Counted from the stretch's first letter, positions 28,205 to 38,181 are shown. The stretch: DNA of 64,000 bases from Oscillospiraceae bacterium (GCA_015069135.1 SVJE01000007.1:1-64000); one strand, 5' to 3'. Made by a program: numbers and translations. The notes: generated from the letters alone by a model not told the origin.

Positions 28205-29215
28205 TTACACTCTCCGATATTCCATAGCAGGTAATTTACGAACTGTTTCGTTGTCTACACATCTGCCTAATCCTGCAATAGTACACTCCATTGGATTTTC
28301 AGCAACGGTTACTTTCATTCCTGTTTCCAACTGTACCAATTTATCTATACCGCTAAGAAGTGAAGTACCACCTGTAAGTGTAATACCTTCATCAATAATA
28401 TCTGCCAGAAGTTCAGGTGGAGTTTCTTCAAGAACACTTTTAATAAGAGAAACAATGGCATCTACCGAACCTTTAATTGTGTCTGTTATTTCAGAAGAAG
28501 AAATTCTGATATTTTTAGGTAATCCTGTGTAAAGGTCACGGCCTCTTACCTCCATGTACTCTTCCTGAGCTTTTGGAACAGCAGAACCTATTGTAATTTT
28601 AATTTCTTCTGCGGTACGCTTACCGATAAGCATACCGTACTCCTTCTTTACATAAGGAATAATAGATTCATCAATAGTGTCACCTGCAAGACGTGTCATT
28701 TTACTTACAACTATTCCGCCCATGGAAAGAACAGCAGCTTCACAAGTACCTGCACCCATATCCACAACCATAACACCCTTTGGAGAATTAAAAGGTATGC
28801 TGGCTCCTATGGTAGCAGTTGCAATAGACGGAATTAGTTCAGGTTTTTTACAACCTGCTGCCTCAGCCACTTCTTTAAGCGCCATTTCTTCTACCTCTGT
28901 AATTCCTTTCGGAAAACCTAACTTTACAACAGGACGGCCAAAATAGCTCTGGCCCATTGCCTGCTTAATAAAAGTTTTAACCATCTGACAAGCCGCGTCA
29001 AAATCACCTATCACGCTGTCTTTAATAGGTCTTATTACACTGATAGATCCGGGAGCTCTTCCCATCATATCTTTAGCCTGTTGACCGACAGCAATAACCT
29101 CATCCTGTCGTAAATTAACAGCAACCACTGAAGGAGCTATTACAACCAGACCCTTACCTCTTACATATATTTTGGTATTTGCTGTACCTAAATCAATGGC
29201 AATATCCTTAGACAT
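28205..29215 (-). CDS. mreB: rod shape-determining protein MreB
   Basis: A 336-residue bacterial actin. ATP-binding phosphate loops IDLGTANTKIYV and VVDMGAGTCEAAVL, and the adenosine motif TGGTSLLSG, are clear. It forms membrane-bound filaments guiding side-wall synthesis. The usual DIGGGTTD-like phosphate-2 loop is DMGAGTCE here, a modest variation. Between radC and mreC. Confidence 0.94.
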   Translation of the reverse strand: MSKDIAIDLGTANTKIYVRGKGLVVIAPSVVAVNLRQDEVIAVGQQAKDMMGRAPGSISVIRPIKDSVIGDFDAACQMVKTFIKQAMGQSYFGRPVVKLGFPKGITEVEEMALKEVAEAAGCKKPELIPSIATATIGASIPFNSPKGVMVVDMGAGTCEAAVLSMGGIVVSKMTRLAGDTIDESIIPYVKKEYGMLIGKRTAEEIKITIGSAVPKAQEEYMEVRGRDLYTGLPKNIRISSSEITDTIKGSVDAIVSLIKSVLEETPPELLADIIDEGITLTGGTSLLSGIDKLVQLETGMKVTVAENPMECTIAGLGRCVDNETVRKLPAMEYRRV

Positions 29216-29217
29216 TC

Positions 29218-29991
29218 CTAAACCTCCCGGTTAATTACTCTTTTTAATCTTGTCATATCATTGTTAAGATGCATACTGTAAAATGTATTATTTCCTGTTA
29301 CAATATGATCCAGAACTTCTATACCTATCATTTCACCGGCTTTAACAAGCCTCTTTGTAGTTTCAAAATCATGACTACTGGGAGTTGGATTCCCACTTGG
29401 ATGGTTATGGGCCAATACAATCCCCGCTGCATGACTCTTGACTGCCGGAGCAAACACTTCCCTTGGATGCACAACAGACTGATCAACACTACCTTCCGAT
29501 ATTTGTACTATATTAAGTACATTCCAACGGCAATCTACCATTACCACTCTGAAAACTTCCGTTTTAAGCCACTTCATTTCAGCAACCAAGAACTCTCCAA
29601 GCTGAGGTATACTGCTGATATTCTGCTTCTTTCTGAAACTTTTATCCATACCTATCCGGACAGCCAGCTGACATAAGGCAATAATCTGTGCTGCTTTAAC
29701 GTTACCTATGCCGTCAACTGCTTTTAATTCCTCAAAGGTCACATCACAAAGTCCCCACAAAGACCCATCTTCCGATAAAGATAATATCCGTCTTGAAAGA
29801 TCAATAACATTCTCACCTGGTCTGCCTGTTTTTAATATTATTGCCAGCAATTCCGCGTCAGAAAGAACATTTGCTCCATGACAAATCAGTCTTTCCACAG
29901 GTTTCTCATTTCCCGGAAAATCCTTAATTTTAAGATGCGTCCCCGGAATATTGTTTGTTTCTTTTTTCAAAAATATCACCGCCAAATACAT
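29218..29991 (-). CDS. radC: RadC-family JAB/MPN protein
   Basis: A 257-residue protein with an N-terminal helix-hairpin-helix (VDGIGNVKAAQIIAL) and a JAMM metalloprotease-like domain (HNHPSGNPTPSSHD). Its cellular role in Firmicutes is unsettled despite the old DNA-repair name. Its position directly ahead of mreB is classic. The start is uncertain: I use the ATG at 29991, but TTG/GTG codons further in have comparable support, and a frame extending to 30084 runs into the divergent promoter. Confidence 0.85.
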   Translation of the reverse strand: MYLAVIFLKKETNNIPGTHLKIKDFPGNEKPVERLICHGANVLSDAELLAIILKTGRPGENVIDLSRRILSLSEDGSLWGLCDVTFEELKAVDGIGNVKAAQIIALCQLAVRIGMDKSFRKKQNISSIPQLGEFLVAEMKWLKTEVFRVVMVDCRWNVLNIVQISEGSVDQSVVHPREVFAPAVKSHAAGIVLAHNHPSGNPTPSSHDFETTKRLVKAGEMIGIEVLDHIVTGNNTFYSMHLNNDMTRLKRVINREV

Positions 29992-30069
29992 TTTATCAGT
30001 TGGTAAAATGTGCTTATAGCCTGTTGCTGCTTCTAATGATATTCTGAATATGTACAGTATATATTTTTT

Positions 30070-30099
30070 TTGCCAAAAGTACAAGTATTCGTGTATAAT
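30070..30099 (+). promoter_or_regulatory. promoter for the mecA-like gene
   Basis: TTGCCA (30070-30075) and TATAAT (30094-30099) with an 18-base spacer, about 25 bases before the ATG at 30124. The divergent mre operon promoter probably overlaps here (minus strand TTGTAC, 17 bases, TATACT). Confidence 0.7.
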
Positions 30100-30123
30100 G
30101 TTATACAGAAAGGAAGTTGCGCT

Positions 30124-30807
30124 ATGGAATTCGAAAAAATCAACGAAAACACGATAAAAGTAATACTCTCTGCAGACGAACTTAAAATACGCGACCTGGA
30201 AATAGAAACCATGAAACCAAACTCTATAGAATATCAGGATTTGCTTCGTGAAGTGCTTGATTCAGCCTCCCGGAAAATAGGTTCAGAAGGATTAGGTAAA
30301 CGAATTGTTGTAGACGGTAATGCTGATAATAAAGGCAACTGGATTATAACAATTACCAAGGTTAAAAATTTCAAGCCCGGTTCTACCCCGCCAAGGCCAA
30401 TGCCTGCTTTTGATTCCGATATTCCTTTCGATGACCTTTTTGATATGCTTATGGATTTTACTGACGAAAAGGCTGAAGATTTTATTGATGCGGTTCCAAA
30501 AACAAAGTTTGATCAACATACAGTTTACTGCTTTGAGGATTTTGAAGCATTATTGGGGGCTTGTACGCATTGTCCTGACCCTAAGAAAATGCCAAGTCAA
30601 TTATTTTTACACCAAGGCAAGTATTATCTGGCCATAAAAGTTAACAAGAGCAATTATTCAGATTCTGTCATTTTCGAATCAGCATGTTCAGAATATCATG
30701 GTGTACTATTCAAAGGTGTGGAAATAATGCCGGTTCTCTTAGAGTATGGCAAACCAATAATAAAGCGTGGAGCTATATCTGCATTACTAAAAAAATTCGA
30801 GGTGTAA
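30124..30807 (+). CDS. mecA: MecA-family adaptor protein
   Basis: A 227-residue homologue of MecA/YpbH, adaptors that deliver proteins to ClpC-ClpP. The first 70 residues match the N-terminal substrate domain (MEFEKINENTIKVILSADEL). An acidic linker follows, then a C-terminal ClpC-binding-like domain (YCFEDFEALLGACTHC). I place the start at 30124 behind GAAAGGAAG. An in-frame upstream start would lie within the promoter. One base separates it from the next gene. Confidence 0.85.
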   Translation: MEFEKINENTIKVILSADELKIRDLEIETMKPNSIEYQDLLREVLDSASRKIGSEGLGKRIVVDGNADNKGNWIITITKVKNFKPGSTPPRPMPAFDSDIPFDDLFDMLMDFTDEKAEDFIDAVPKTKFDQHTVYCFEDFEALLGACTHCPDPKKMPSQLFLHQGKYYLAIKVNKSNYSDSVIFESACSEYHGVLFKGVEIMPVLLEYGKPIIKRGAISALLKKFEV

Positions 30808-30808
30808 A

Positions 30809-31732
30809 ATGAGTTCTATTTACGAAACAATATTTGAAAATCCTTCTGCAAAATTGCCGGACCAGACCAATACGGAGTGGTGCCCGGGTGCATATGAAGG
30901 TACAATACTAAGAGGTAGTAGTATACTTAAGCAACACTCTTATACAAACTATAAAATCGCAAGATTGGTTAAAAAGTTCATTCTCAACCCGTCTTCCGAA
31001 AATATGCAACAAGTAGAAAACTCATTTAGAAAATATACCGCTATTTCAGTAATAGACTATGTGCTTTCTCACATGTCCCGAATGAAATTACCTGCAGAGC
31101 TTTTACACAATGGTGCCATTAAACTTACTACTGAATCTGCACACCGTGATACAGTTAAATTCGGTATTGCTCTTTTAGGTGATGAACGCTCCAGGATAAA
31201 GTCATTAATTCAGCAAGACGCTGAAATTGTAAGAAAGCTTTCATTAAATGAAGAATTTACTTTATACGGACTTGTTGCTCTTAAAAATATTTTACCAAAA
31301 GATCAGGCAACAGAAATATTACTGGATTTAGGAGAACAACTTACCGGTTGGGGTAAATTAGCCCTTATGTACGAACTGGATTACACCAACCCTTACGTTC
31401 GTTTATGGACACTTAAAAACGGTTGTCGTAATTCTATTGGTCTTTCCTACCTGGCAAATGTCTGTGCCATAAAAGGTAAACTGAAGAATTACCTTCAGGA
31501 GCTGGAAGATAATGAACTTCCTATGGATCCTGAATATCTGCCTGGAATATGTAAGATTTTTTTGGGTCTTCTTGAGGACCACCCGGAAAATGATGGTATT
31601 TATGAATACCCAGATGCTGTTGAAAGTGCAAATCTGTTTAGAGCCATCGTAGAAAGAAGTCCTGCTGAAATAAAAGATAAGGCTGCTGACGTAATCAGCA
31701 AACTTAACGCCAAAGGAATTGGAAAAAGTTAA
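30809..31732 (+). CDS. helical protein of unknown function, co-transcribed with mecA
   Basis: A 307-residue soluble, mostly helical protein I do not recognise. The region from about 60 on looks like alpha-helical repeats of the HEAT/ARM kind (AVISVIDYVLSH-like, VALKNILPKDQATEILLDLG). No catalytic motif is evident. It starts one base after the mecA stop, so the two are surely co-expressed. A strong terminator follows at 31743. It could be a ClpC client or co-factor, but that is inference from position only. Confidence 0.75.
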   Translation: MSSIYETIFENPSAKLPDQTNTEWCPGAYEGTILRGSSILKQHSYTNYKIARLVKKFILNPSSENMQQVENSFRKYTAISVIDYVLSHMSRMKLPAELLHNGAIKLTTESAHRDTVKFGIALLGDERSRIKSLIQQDAEIVRKLSLNEEFTLYGLVALKNILPKDQATEILLDLGEQLTGWGKLALMYELDYTNPYVRLWTLKNGCRNSIGLSYLANVCAIKGKLKNYLQELEDNELPMDPEYLPGICKIFLGLLEDHPENDGIYEYPDAVESANLFRAIVERSPAEIKDKAADVISKLNAKGIGKS

Positions 31733-31742
31733 TCGTTTATTA

Positions 31743-31777
31743 AAAGGCTATCGGAACAATAAATTCCGGTAGCTTTT
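31743..31777 (+). terminator. bidirectional terminator between convergent genes
   Basis: Stem AAGGCTATCGGAA / TTCCGGTAGCTTTT with T-runs on both sides. It serves the mecA operon and probably the convergent membrane-protein gene ending at 31793. Confidence 0.8.
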
Positions 31778-31792
31778 GTTTTTTACTTCATT

Positions 31793-32296
31793 TTATTTCA
31801 TCAAATTTCCAAGATAACGTTTAAACAGAAAAATAACTCTTGGAACAATCAGATCATAAAGCAAAAAAGTTATATTGCCCAGCACCAAAAATACTATTGT
31901 CATCCACAAGGATACTACTTCAGGAACAAGTACAAACATAACGAGAGCTTCAATACCAATAAATGTAATATTGAAATAAATAAACTTTGTAATCATCCTT
32001 AAACCCCTGGGCATTTTACCAAAAAAAGAGTAAATCACAGGATAAAGTCCAAACAAAAGAAGAAACATCAGATTCTGTTCCACGTAAGGAATCAGAATAA
32101 AACTTATTACACCTACTACAGCCCACATAGCTATATGATATTTCTTGCCGTACCTGTCACCAACAGGCATGAGTAGGAGACCGGAAATCATGGGTGCTGC
32201 ATACATTCCCACTTCCAGGTATCCACCAACCAGCATTATGACCACTGACAATGCTGACATCATTCCACATAAAGTTATAAGTTTGGTTTTTTTCAT
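31793..32296 (-). CDS. MptD-like putative ECF transporter substrate-binding subunit
   Basis: A 167-residue membrane protein with about five helices (MMSALSVVIMLVGGYLEVG at the start), similar in size and opening motif to S components of energy-coupling-factor transporters. The start matches the common KTKLITLCGMMSALSVV pattern. The substrate is unknown. No ECF ATPases are nearby; such subunits usually share a core module encoded elsewhere. A hairpin with the word ACACCCA lies upstream. Confidence 0.65.
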   Translation of the reverse strand: MKKTKLITLCGMMSALSVVIMLVGGYLEVGMYAAPMISGLLLMPVGDRYGKKYHIAMWAVVGVISFILIPYVEQNLMFLLLFGLYPVIYSFFGKMPRGLRMITKFIYFNITFIGIEALVMFVLVPEVVSLWMTIVFLVLGNITFLLYDLIVPRVIFLFKRYLGNLMK

Positions 32297-32312
32297 CTTT
32301 ATTCACAGGACA

Positions 32313-32350
32313 TACACCCAATCAAGAAATTTTACCGACTATGGGTGTTT
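32313..32350. repeat. hairpin with ACACCCA/TGGGTGT arms
   Basis: ACACCCAATC.. and ..TGGGTGT flank 20 bases containing the octamer ATTTTACC. The arm word ACACCCAATC recurs in the pheT terminator at 32441. It precedes the MptD-like gene and follows no plus-strand gene, so its job is unclear. Confidence 0.5.
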
Positions 32351-32431
32351 GTTTTCTTGTTTTTTATCAATTTTACAGGATTTTAAGGAATCCAAACAGT
32401 GCTTTTTACAGGGCTTTGGGTTCCCTTTTCT

Positions 32432-32474
32432 AAAAAAAATACACCCAATCCGATAATTTTTTCAGATTGGGTGT
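32432..32474 (-). terminator. terminator of pheST
   Basis: Perfect ACACCCAATC / GATTGGGTGT stem on the minus strand followed by ATTTTTTTTA. It lies 14 bases past the pheT stop. Confidence 0.85.
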
Positions 32475-32487
32475 TACACTACAACTC

Positions 32488-34908
32488 TTAGCTTCTAAGC
32501 TCTGCACCAAAGTCATGCTCAAGACCATTAAGAATCTTTCTCATAATCTTGTTAACATCTTCATCAGTCATAGTTTTTTCCATATCGCGGAAAGAAAGTG
32601 AATAAGCAAGGCTCTTTTTACCTTCGCCTACCTGTGCACCCTGATAGCAGTCGAACAAAGTACAAGATTCCATCATCTTGCCGCCACGTTGGCGAATCAA
32701 CTTTTCAACATGACCGGCAGGAACTGAAGCATCCAACACTACAGCAATGTCACGGGTTACAGCAGGGAATCTTGGAAGTTCTTTCTGCTTAGGAATATCA
32801 ACAGCAGCAGCCATTACAGGCTCAAGCTCAATCTGAGCTACATAGCTGTTTGCCGGGCATTCCCAGTTGTCAGCTACCTTTGGATGGATCTGACCGAAGA
32901 AACCAACTGTCTTGCCCTTAATAACCAAAGCAGCTGTACGTCCCGGATGCATAGATGGGTTATCTGTTACAGGTTCAAACTCATATCCTGTAATCTTAAG
33001 GCTGTTAAGCATAGCTTCAATCTCGCCCTTAAACTCATAGAAGTCACCTTCGCCGTACTTACCAAGGCTGATAAGCTGTTTGTGTTCCGGTAAAATGTTT
33101 GTGTCTTCTGAAGTCTTAATATATACATAAGAAATTTCAAATACCTTTGCAGCCGGAACTCTTCTTGCGTGGTTAAATGCTAAAGTCTCACAAAGTGAAG
33201 GAAGCATTGATGTACGCATAATGCTGAAGTCCTCTCCCAAAGGATTGAGAATCTTAACTGCATTTCTGAGTTCATCATCCTGAGGCAGATTTAACTTATC
33301 AAATACATTTGGTGACATAAATGAGAATGTAAGCATTTCATTGTAACCGCTACCGATAAGATTGTGTCTTACCTTCTGACAGATAAGTTGTTTTCTGTTT
33401 CTGCGACCCTGTGTTGTTTCACAAGCAGACAAAAGACTTGACTTAATATTGTTATATCCGTAAAATCTTGCAACTTCTTCTGCAATGTCAGCATCACAGA
33501 TAAGGTCTCCTCTGAATGAAGGAGGAATTACATAACCGTCACAAACTTTACAACCTAAAGCTTCAAGAATATCTTTCTGTTCTTTAGCAGTTGCTTCAAT
33601 ACCGATAAATTTATTTACGTATTCAGGTGTGTACTCAACTTTGCGTTCTTCCTTCTTTACAGGATAGCAATCAACTACACCCTTACAAACTTTACCTGCA
33701 CCCAGTTCTTCAACTAACTGTACTGCTCTCTCTAAAGCTTCTGCACAGTTAATAACATCAAGGCCTTTTTCAAATCTGGAAGATGCCTCTGTACGAAGAC
33801 CTACTTTCTTAGCACCTCTACGAACTGTCACACCTTCAAATACTGCAGCTTCAAATACAATAGCAGCTGTATCATCTGTAACTTCAGAATTCTCACCGCC
33901 CATTACACCGGCAATAGCAACAGGACCGTTACAGTCAGCAATTACCAGCATGGAGCTGTCAAGGTTTCTGTCCTCACCGTCAAGAGTTCTGATTGTTTCA
34001 CCATCAGCTGCACGACGGACAATAATCTTGTCGTTAGAAATGGTCTTCTTATCAAAAGCGTGCATTGGCTGACCATATTCCAACATTACATAGTTTGTAA
34101 TATCAACGATGTTGTTAATAGAACGAACACCTGCAGACGCAAGACGCTCTCTCATCCACTTCGGTGAAGGACCAATCTTAACATCAGTTACAACTCTTGC
34201 CATATATCTCGGGCAAAGGTCAGGATCTTTGATTTCCACCTGAATCATATCTGCTGCGTTCTGTGTACCTTCTTCTTTAACTGTAATTTCAGGCTTTTTA
34301 AAGTTAGCCTTTTCAGTTACTGCAGCTTCTAAAGAAAGACCTAACACGCTGAAGCAGTCTGCTCTGTTGGATGTGATTTCAAAATCAATAATGGTTTCGG
34401 AAGCACCCAACACAGGCATAATGTCCTTACCAATAAGCTTGGACAAATCTTCACCTGCAAACATTTCCAGGTCATTCATAATAATAAGGCCATCCTTGAT
34501 ACCGCCGGGATAGTCTTCGTGGCTTAAACCAAGCTCATCAAAAGAACACATCATACCACATGAAGGCACTCCGCGAAGCTTACCGTTCTTAATCTTTGTA
34601 CCACCTGCAATAGTGGAATTGTCCAGAGCTACAGGAATGTATGCACCTTCTCTTACATTAGGAGCACCTGTAACAATCTGAAGTTTCTCATTTCCCACAT
34701 CAACCTGACAAATCTGAAGATGGTCTGAATTCTCATGGGGTTTAACCTCATAGCAGTAACCTACAACAACTCTGTCAATATCAGCACCCTGAATCTCAAC
34801 GCCTTCTACTTTAGAACCGCTGATAGTCATATCGCTTGCAAGCTGATGGGGATCAATATTCTTATCTATATCTGTATAGCTTAAAAGCCAACTAATAGAA
34901 GTTTTCAT
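32488..34908 (-). CDS. pheT: phenylalanyl-tRNA synthetase beta subunit
   Basis: An 806-residue subunit that charges tRNA-Phe together with PheS. It has an N-terminal EMAP-type RNA-binding domain (PHENSDHLQICQVDVG) and B3/B4 editing domain regions (RADCFSVLGLSLEAAV, SRFEKGLD). The B5 and core domains follow (LNPLGEDFSIMRTSML). The C-terminal anticodon-binding FDX-ACB domain (PRFPAVTRDIAVVLD) ends it. Length is normal. The ATG is preceded by GGAGG and overlaps an octamer copy (34907-34914). Lies 24 bases after pheS. Confidence 0.96.
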   Translation of the reverse strand: MKTSISWLLSYTDIDKNIDPHQLASDMTISGSKVEGVEIQGADIDRVVVGYCYEVKPHENSDHLQICQVDVGNEKLQIVTGAPNVREGAYIPVALDNSTIAGGTKIKNGKLRGVPSCGMMCSFDELGLSHEDYPGGIKDGLIIMNDLEMFAGEDLSKLIGKDIMPVLGASETIIDFEITSNRADCFSVLGLSLEAAVTEKANFKKPEITVKEEGTQNAADMIQVEIKDPDLCPRYMARVVTDVKIGPSPKWMRERLASAGVRSINNIVDITNYVMLEYGQPMHAFDKKTISNDKIIVRRAADGETIRTLDGEDRNLDSSMLVIADCNGPVAIAGVMGGENSEVTDDTAAIVFEAAVFEGVTVRRGAKKVGLRTEASSRFEKGLDVINCAEALERAVQLVEELGAGKVCKGVVDCYPVKKEERKVEYTPEYVNKFIGIEATAKEQKDILEALGCKVCDGYVIPPSFRGDLICDADIAEEVARFYGYNNIKSSLLSACETTQGRRNRKQLICQKVRHNLIGSGYNEMLTFSFMSPNVFDKLNLPQDDELRNAVKILNPLGEDFSIMRTSMLPSLCETLAFNHARRVPAAKVFEISYVYIKTSEDTNILPEHKQLISLGKYGEGDFYEFKGEIEAMLNSLKITGYEFEPVTDNPSMHPGRTAALVIKGKTVGFFGQIHPKVADNWECPANSYVAQIELEPVMAAAVDIPKQKELPRFPAVTRDIAVVLDASVPAGHVEKLIRQRGGKMMESCTLFDCYQGAQVGEGKKSLAYSLSFRDMEKTMTDEDVNKIMRKILNGLEHDFGAELRS

Positions 34909-34932
34909 TTTACCGTAACCTCCTTACTAAAA

Positions 34933-35952
34933 TCAGAACTGGTCTAAGAAACGCTTGTCGTTCTCAAAGAACTGACGAAGGTCTGTTACACCAAAACGAG
35001 CCATAGCTGTTCTTTCAATACCGATACCGAAAGCAAAACCACTGTATTCTTTAGGATCAATTCCGCAACGGGAAAGCACGTCAGGATGAACCATACCGCA
35101 ACCAAGTACTTCTACCCAGCCTTCTCCCTTACATACACGACATCCTTCGCCACCACAGTTCCAACATGAAACGTCAACTTCTGCAGAAGGCTCTGTAAAT
35201 GGGAAATGATGTGGTCTTAATCTGATTTTTGTTTCAGGACCGAACATTGCTTTTGCATATACTTCCAATGTACCCTTAAGGTCACCCATTGTAACGCCCT
35301 TATCTACAACCAGACCTTCCAACTGGTGGAAAATTGGTGAGTGAGTAGCATCCATATTATCTGAACGATAAACCTTACCCGGGCAAATAATTTTAATAGG
35401 AGGTTTCTTGTTCTCCATTACTCTGATCTGTACACAGGAAGTCTGTGTTCTTAAAAGCACCTTATCTGAAATATAAAATGTATCCTGTGTATCTCTGGCA
35501 GGATGTCCTTCAGGAAGGTTAAGAGCCTCAAAGTTATAGTAATCATACTCTACCTCAGGTCCGTCTGCAATTTCATAACCCATACCGATAAACACATTTT
35601 CCATTTCCTCTATAACCTGCTGAAGTGGATGAAATGAACCTTTCACAGGCACTTTACCAGGCATAGTAACATCCAATGTGTCAGCCTTAAGTTTAGCTTC
35701 CATTTCAGCTTTCTTAAGTTCTTCCAACTTAGATGTTAATCCTGCTTCAATCTTACCTCTTACTTCGTTAGCCATCTGACCCATAACCGGTCTTTCTTCA
35801 GGGCTAACCTGTCCCATACCTTTCATTACAGCTGTCATCATACCCTTTTTACCAAGGAATGCTACACGAAGTGCATCTAAAGCTGTAAGATCATTTACTT
35901 CTGCAATCTGAACCGCAAAATCTTCGCTTATTTTTTTAAGCTGTTCTTTCAT
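34933..35952 (-). CDS. pheS: phenylalanyl-tRNA synthetase alpha subunit
   Basis: A 339-residue class II catalytic subunit that makes Phe-AMP and charges tRNA-Phe. An N-terminal coiled coil is followed by motif 2 ([12 protein letters not shown]) and motif 3 ([16 protein letters not shown]). A four-Cys patch [16 protein letters not shown] sits in the catalytic domain, unusual and zinc-like. I set the start at 35952 behind AGGAGG. A longer frame to 36054 would read through the T-box terminator. Confidence 0.95.
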   Translation of the reverse strand: MKEQLKKISEDFAVQIAEVNDLTALDALRVAFLGKKGMMTAVMKGMGQVSPEERPVMGQMANEVRGKIEAGLTSKLEELKKAEMEAKLKADTLDVTMPGKVPVKGSFHPLQQVIEEMENVFIGMGYEIADGPEVEYDYYNFEALNLPEGHPARDTQDTFYISDKVLLRTQTSCVQIRVMENKKPPIKIICPGKVYRSDNMDATHSPIFHQLEGLVVDKGVTMGDLKGTLEVYAKAMFGPETKIRLRPHHFPFTEPSAEVDVSCWNCGGEGCRVCKGEGWVEVLGCGMVHPDVLSRCGIDPKEYSGFAFGIGIERTAMARFGVTDLRQFFENDKRFLDQF

Positions 35953-35989
35953 TAAGATAACCTCCTGTTTGTATGTTCTCGTGTACCGG

Positions 35990-36275
35990 TAAAATAAAAA
36001 TCCCTGCGTAGCCAAAACTACACAGGGACGAAAACACATTTTCCGCGGTACCACCCTAATTTCTACTTAGTACGCTGTTGCGTCAAGTAAACACTCACAG
36101 ATATAACGGTCTGACCCGTAACTCCCTACTTAAAGTAAAATGTTCAGGAACTCAGCTCCGGAGGGAACTTGGGATTTTTCTTTAATCAGTTGCTTTCAGC
36201 CGTGGCAACTTTCTCTGTTGATTCAGGGTAAAATCTTACTTTTCTCCATCAATGCCTTTGAATATATAAACTTCA
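35990..36275 (-). promoter_or_regulatory. T-box leader of pheST (Phe)
   Basis: Classic T-box: the minus-strand AGGGTGGTACCGCGG (36043-36057) is the antiterminator bulge. It pairs across to CGTCCCT, competing with the terminator CCCTGTGTAG..CTACGCAGGG (36001-36028) and T-tract at 35990-36000. Stem I has ACAGAGAAAG and GGCTGAAAGC. The likely specifier is TTT at 36138-36140, next to TACTTTAAG, matching Phe. Uncharged tRNA-Phe should allow read-through into pheS. Confidence 0.92.
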
Positions 36276-36281
36276 AAGGCG

Positions 36282-36310
36282 ATTATATAATTATTATGGA
36301 AGAATGTCAA
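36282..36310 (-). promoter_or_regulatory. consensus promoter of pheST
   Basis: TTGACA (36305-36310) and TATAAT (36282-36287) on the minus strand, spacer 17. A plus-strand TATAAT at 36320-36325 for the divergent lipoprotein lies beside it. Confidence 0.85.
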
Positions 36311-36356
36311 CTTTTATAGTATAATATCTCCATATTAAAGAGAGGACCTTACCGTT

Positions 36357-38162
36357 ATGAAAAAAAGCAGAATTTCACCTATAATTTATTTTATTTTACT
36401 CACATTGGTAAGTATCATTGTGTTGTCAGCCTGTGATTCAAAGCCAACCATCAATCCTGAAGAAAACACAGCACCGGAGGCAACAGTTAAACCTACACCT
36501 AACACTGAATACTTAAACAAAAGTCTAAAAGTTACTGCCACTGACTCCGGCTATGATATTTTCACTCTGTCAAAAGAAATTGTTTGGGGGTACAGATACG
36601 GACCGGCTATATTGTTGGAAGATGATGGCACTATTCGCGCATGGTTTGCTTCTCCCGGCACCAAGTCAGGAGATGAACTGGATTGGTTTACATATAGATT
36701 TTCTGAAGACGGCGGTGAAACCTGGAGTGATGAAAAAGTAGTACTTTATCCTACAGCCGGTTCTCTCGACCAGTTATCTGTCTGTGACCCTGCAGTTTTC
36801 TTCCACGATGGTTACTATTACATAGGATATACATCTACTATAGATGACACCAACGGCGGACTTTGCAACAGCACTTTTTTAGCTCGTTCCAAAAATCCTG
36901 ACGGACCATTTGAAAAATGGAATGGTAACGGTTGGGGCGGATATCCCTGGCCTATTATATATTATCAGGGTGAAGGAACTGCCTGGGGCGAAGGCGAACC
37001 AAGCTTTGTAATACTTAACGACACAATTTATGTATATATAACTTCTGACACTAACGACAAAACCGGGAAACGCACAAAGAGTACTAAAGTATACACCGCA
37101 GATATTACCAACGAGAACTGGCCTGCAGAGCTTGAATATAGGGGAACCGCCATTAACAGATGGGGACGGGTACAAGGTTGCGACCTTACCACAGCAGATT
37201 CTGTAGATGTCGCTTATGTGGAACAATACGGTAAATTTTTGGCAATAGGTACCAATAGAAGGTTTGAAAATGATAGTTGCATTGTTTATTATGAATCCAA
37301 TGACGGACTGAATTTCACAATGGTCTCTGAGATAAATAATAATATAATTGCCGGCTGTCACAACGCAGGCATTATGAAGGATGCCGACGGTCACATTAAA
37401 GAGGGGGACCCTATGCTAATTGGTTATGCTTATGCCGGATTTAACAATGATGTTTGGGGTTACTGGTCTACTCGTTTTGCACCTATTGAAATCACTATTA
37501 CAGATGAACCTGACACTTCTGAAATGAAAATGAGCAATCTTAAAGAAAAGGTTGTTTTAGGCAATGCACCGGAAAATCCTTGGCCTGTTGCAATAACCAC
37601 AACTTCCCATTATTATAAAACTAATGTAGGTAAAAAAGGTATTACCATCTCGCTTTTTTGGTATGACAGAGATTATCAGGTAACAAAAATAAAAGATTTA
37701 TCAGAGGTTACTTTCAGTGGTTACGATGAAAATATTATTACTTTCGATGGTTGGAAAGCAATACCAAAAAATGCAGGTACAACAATGGTAACTGTAGAAT
37801 ATAAAGGACTTATAAATCAATTTAAGTATACCGTTTTTCCTGAAGGAACAGATACAAAAAGTTGGAATGTTGAAATAGAAGAATTCAAGGCAACTTCTCC
37901 TGATTATGTAATTTCTTTAACACAGAAAGAAACTGTCCAGCTCCGTTCTCTGGCTATTTTGGAAAATGGAAATCTTTGTGAATTATACAATACCAAAAAT
38001 TCCCCTCTCCCCAATGAAAAAATAAGTTTTCAGGTGGAAGATACATCTGTATGTACTATAGGAGACAACTGTATAATCAAACCTAAATCACTAGGAGAAA
38101 CCACAATTACGGTAAAATGTCGTGATCTTAGCTATCAGGTAAAAGTTACTGTAATTGAGTAA
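36357..38162 (+). CDS. lipoprotein with GH43-like beta-propeller and two Ig-like domains
   Basis: A 601-residue surface lipoprotein: hydrophobic signal, lipobox LSAC at about 26, Pro/Thr-rich linker. A five-bladed propeller (EIVWGYRYGPAILLEDDGT, FSEDGGETWSDEK, SVCDPAVFFHDGYYYIGY) follows, to about 380. The C-terminal 200 residues look like two bacterial Ig-like (BIG2) domains. The SEDGGETW stretch resembles sialidase Asp boxes, and CDPAVFF..YYYIGYTS resembles GH43 active-site blades. Likely a glycan-binding or cleaving exoprotein, substrate unknown. Divergent from pheST. Confidence 0.65.
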   Translation: MKKSRISPIIYFILLTLVSIIVLSACDSKPTINPEENTAPEATVKPTPNTEYLNKSLKVTATDSGYDIFTLSKEIVWGYRYGPAILLEDDGTIRAWFASPGTKSGDELDWFTYRFSEDGGETWSDEKVVLYPTAGSLDQLSVCDPAVFFHDGYYYIGYTSTIDDTNGGLCNSTFLARSKNPDGPFEKWNGNGWGGYPWPIIYYQGEGTAWGEGEPSFVILNDTIYVYITSDTNDKTGKRTKSTKVYTADITNENWPAELEYRGTAINRWGRVQGCDLTTADSVDVAYVEQYGKFLAIGTNRRFENDSCIVYYESNDGLNFTMVSEINNNIIAGCHNAGIMKDADGHIKEGDPMLIGYAYAGFNNDVWGYWSTRFAPIEITITDEPDTSEMKMSNLKEKVVLGNAPENPWPVAITTTSHYYKTNVGKKGITISLFWYDRDYQVTKIKDLSEVTFSGYDENIITFDGWKAIPKNAGTTMVTVEYKGLINQFKYTVFPEGTDTKSWNVEIEEFKATSPDYVISLTQKETVQLRSLAILENGNLCELYNTKNSPLPNEKISFQVEDTSVCTIGDNCIIKPKSLGETTITVKCRDLSYQVKVTVIE

Positions 38163-38181
38163 AATTTTGTTAATATACATA

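Noticed and set aside
35953-36054. N-terminal extension of PheS
   Set aside because: The extension reads through the T-box antiterminator and terminator and lacks a ribosome site.
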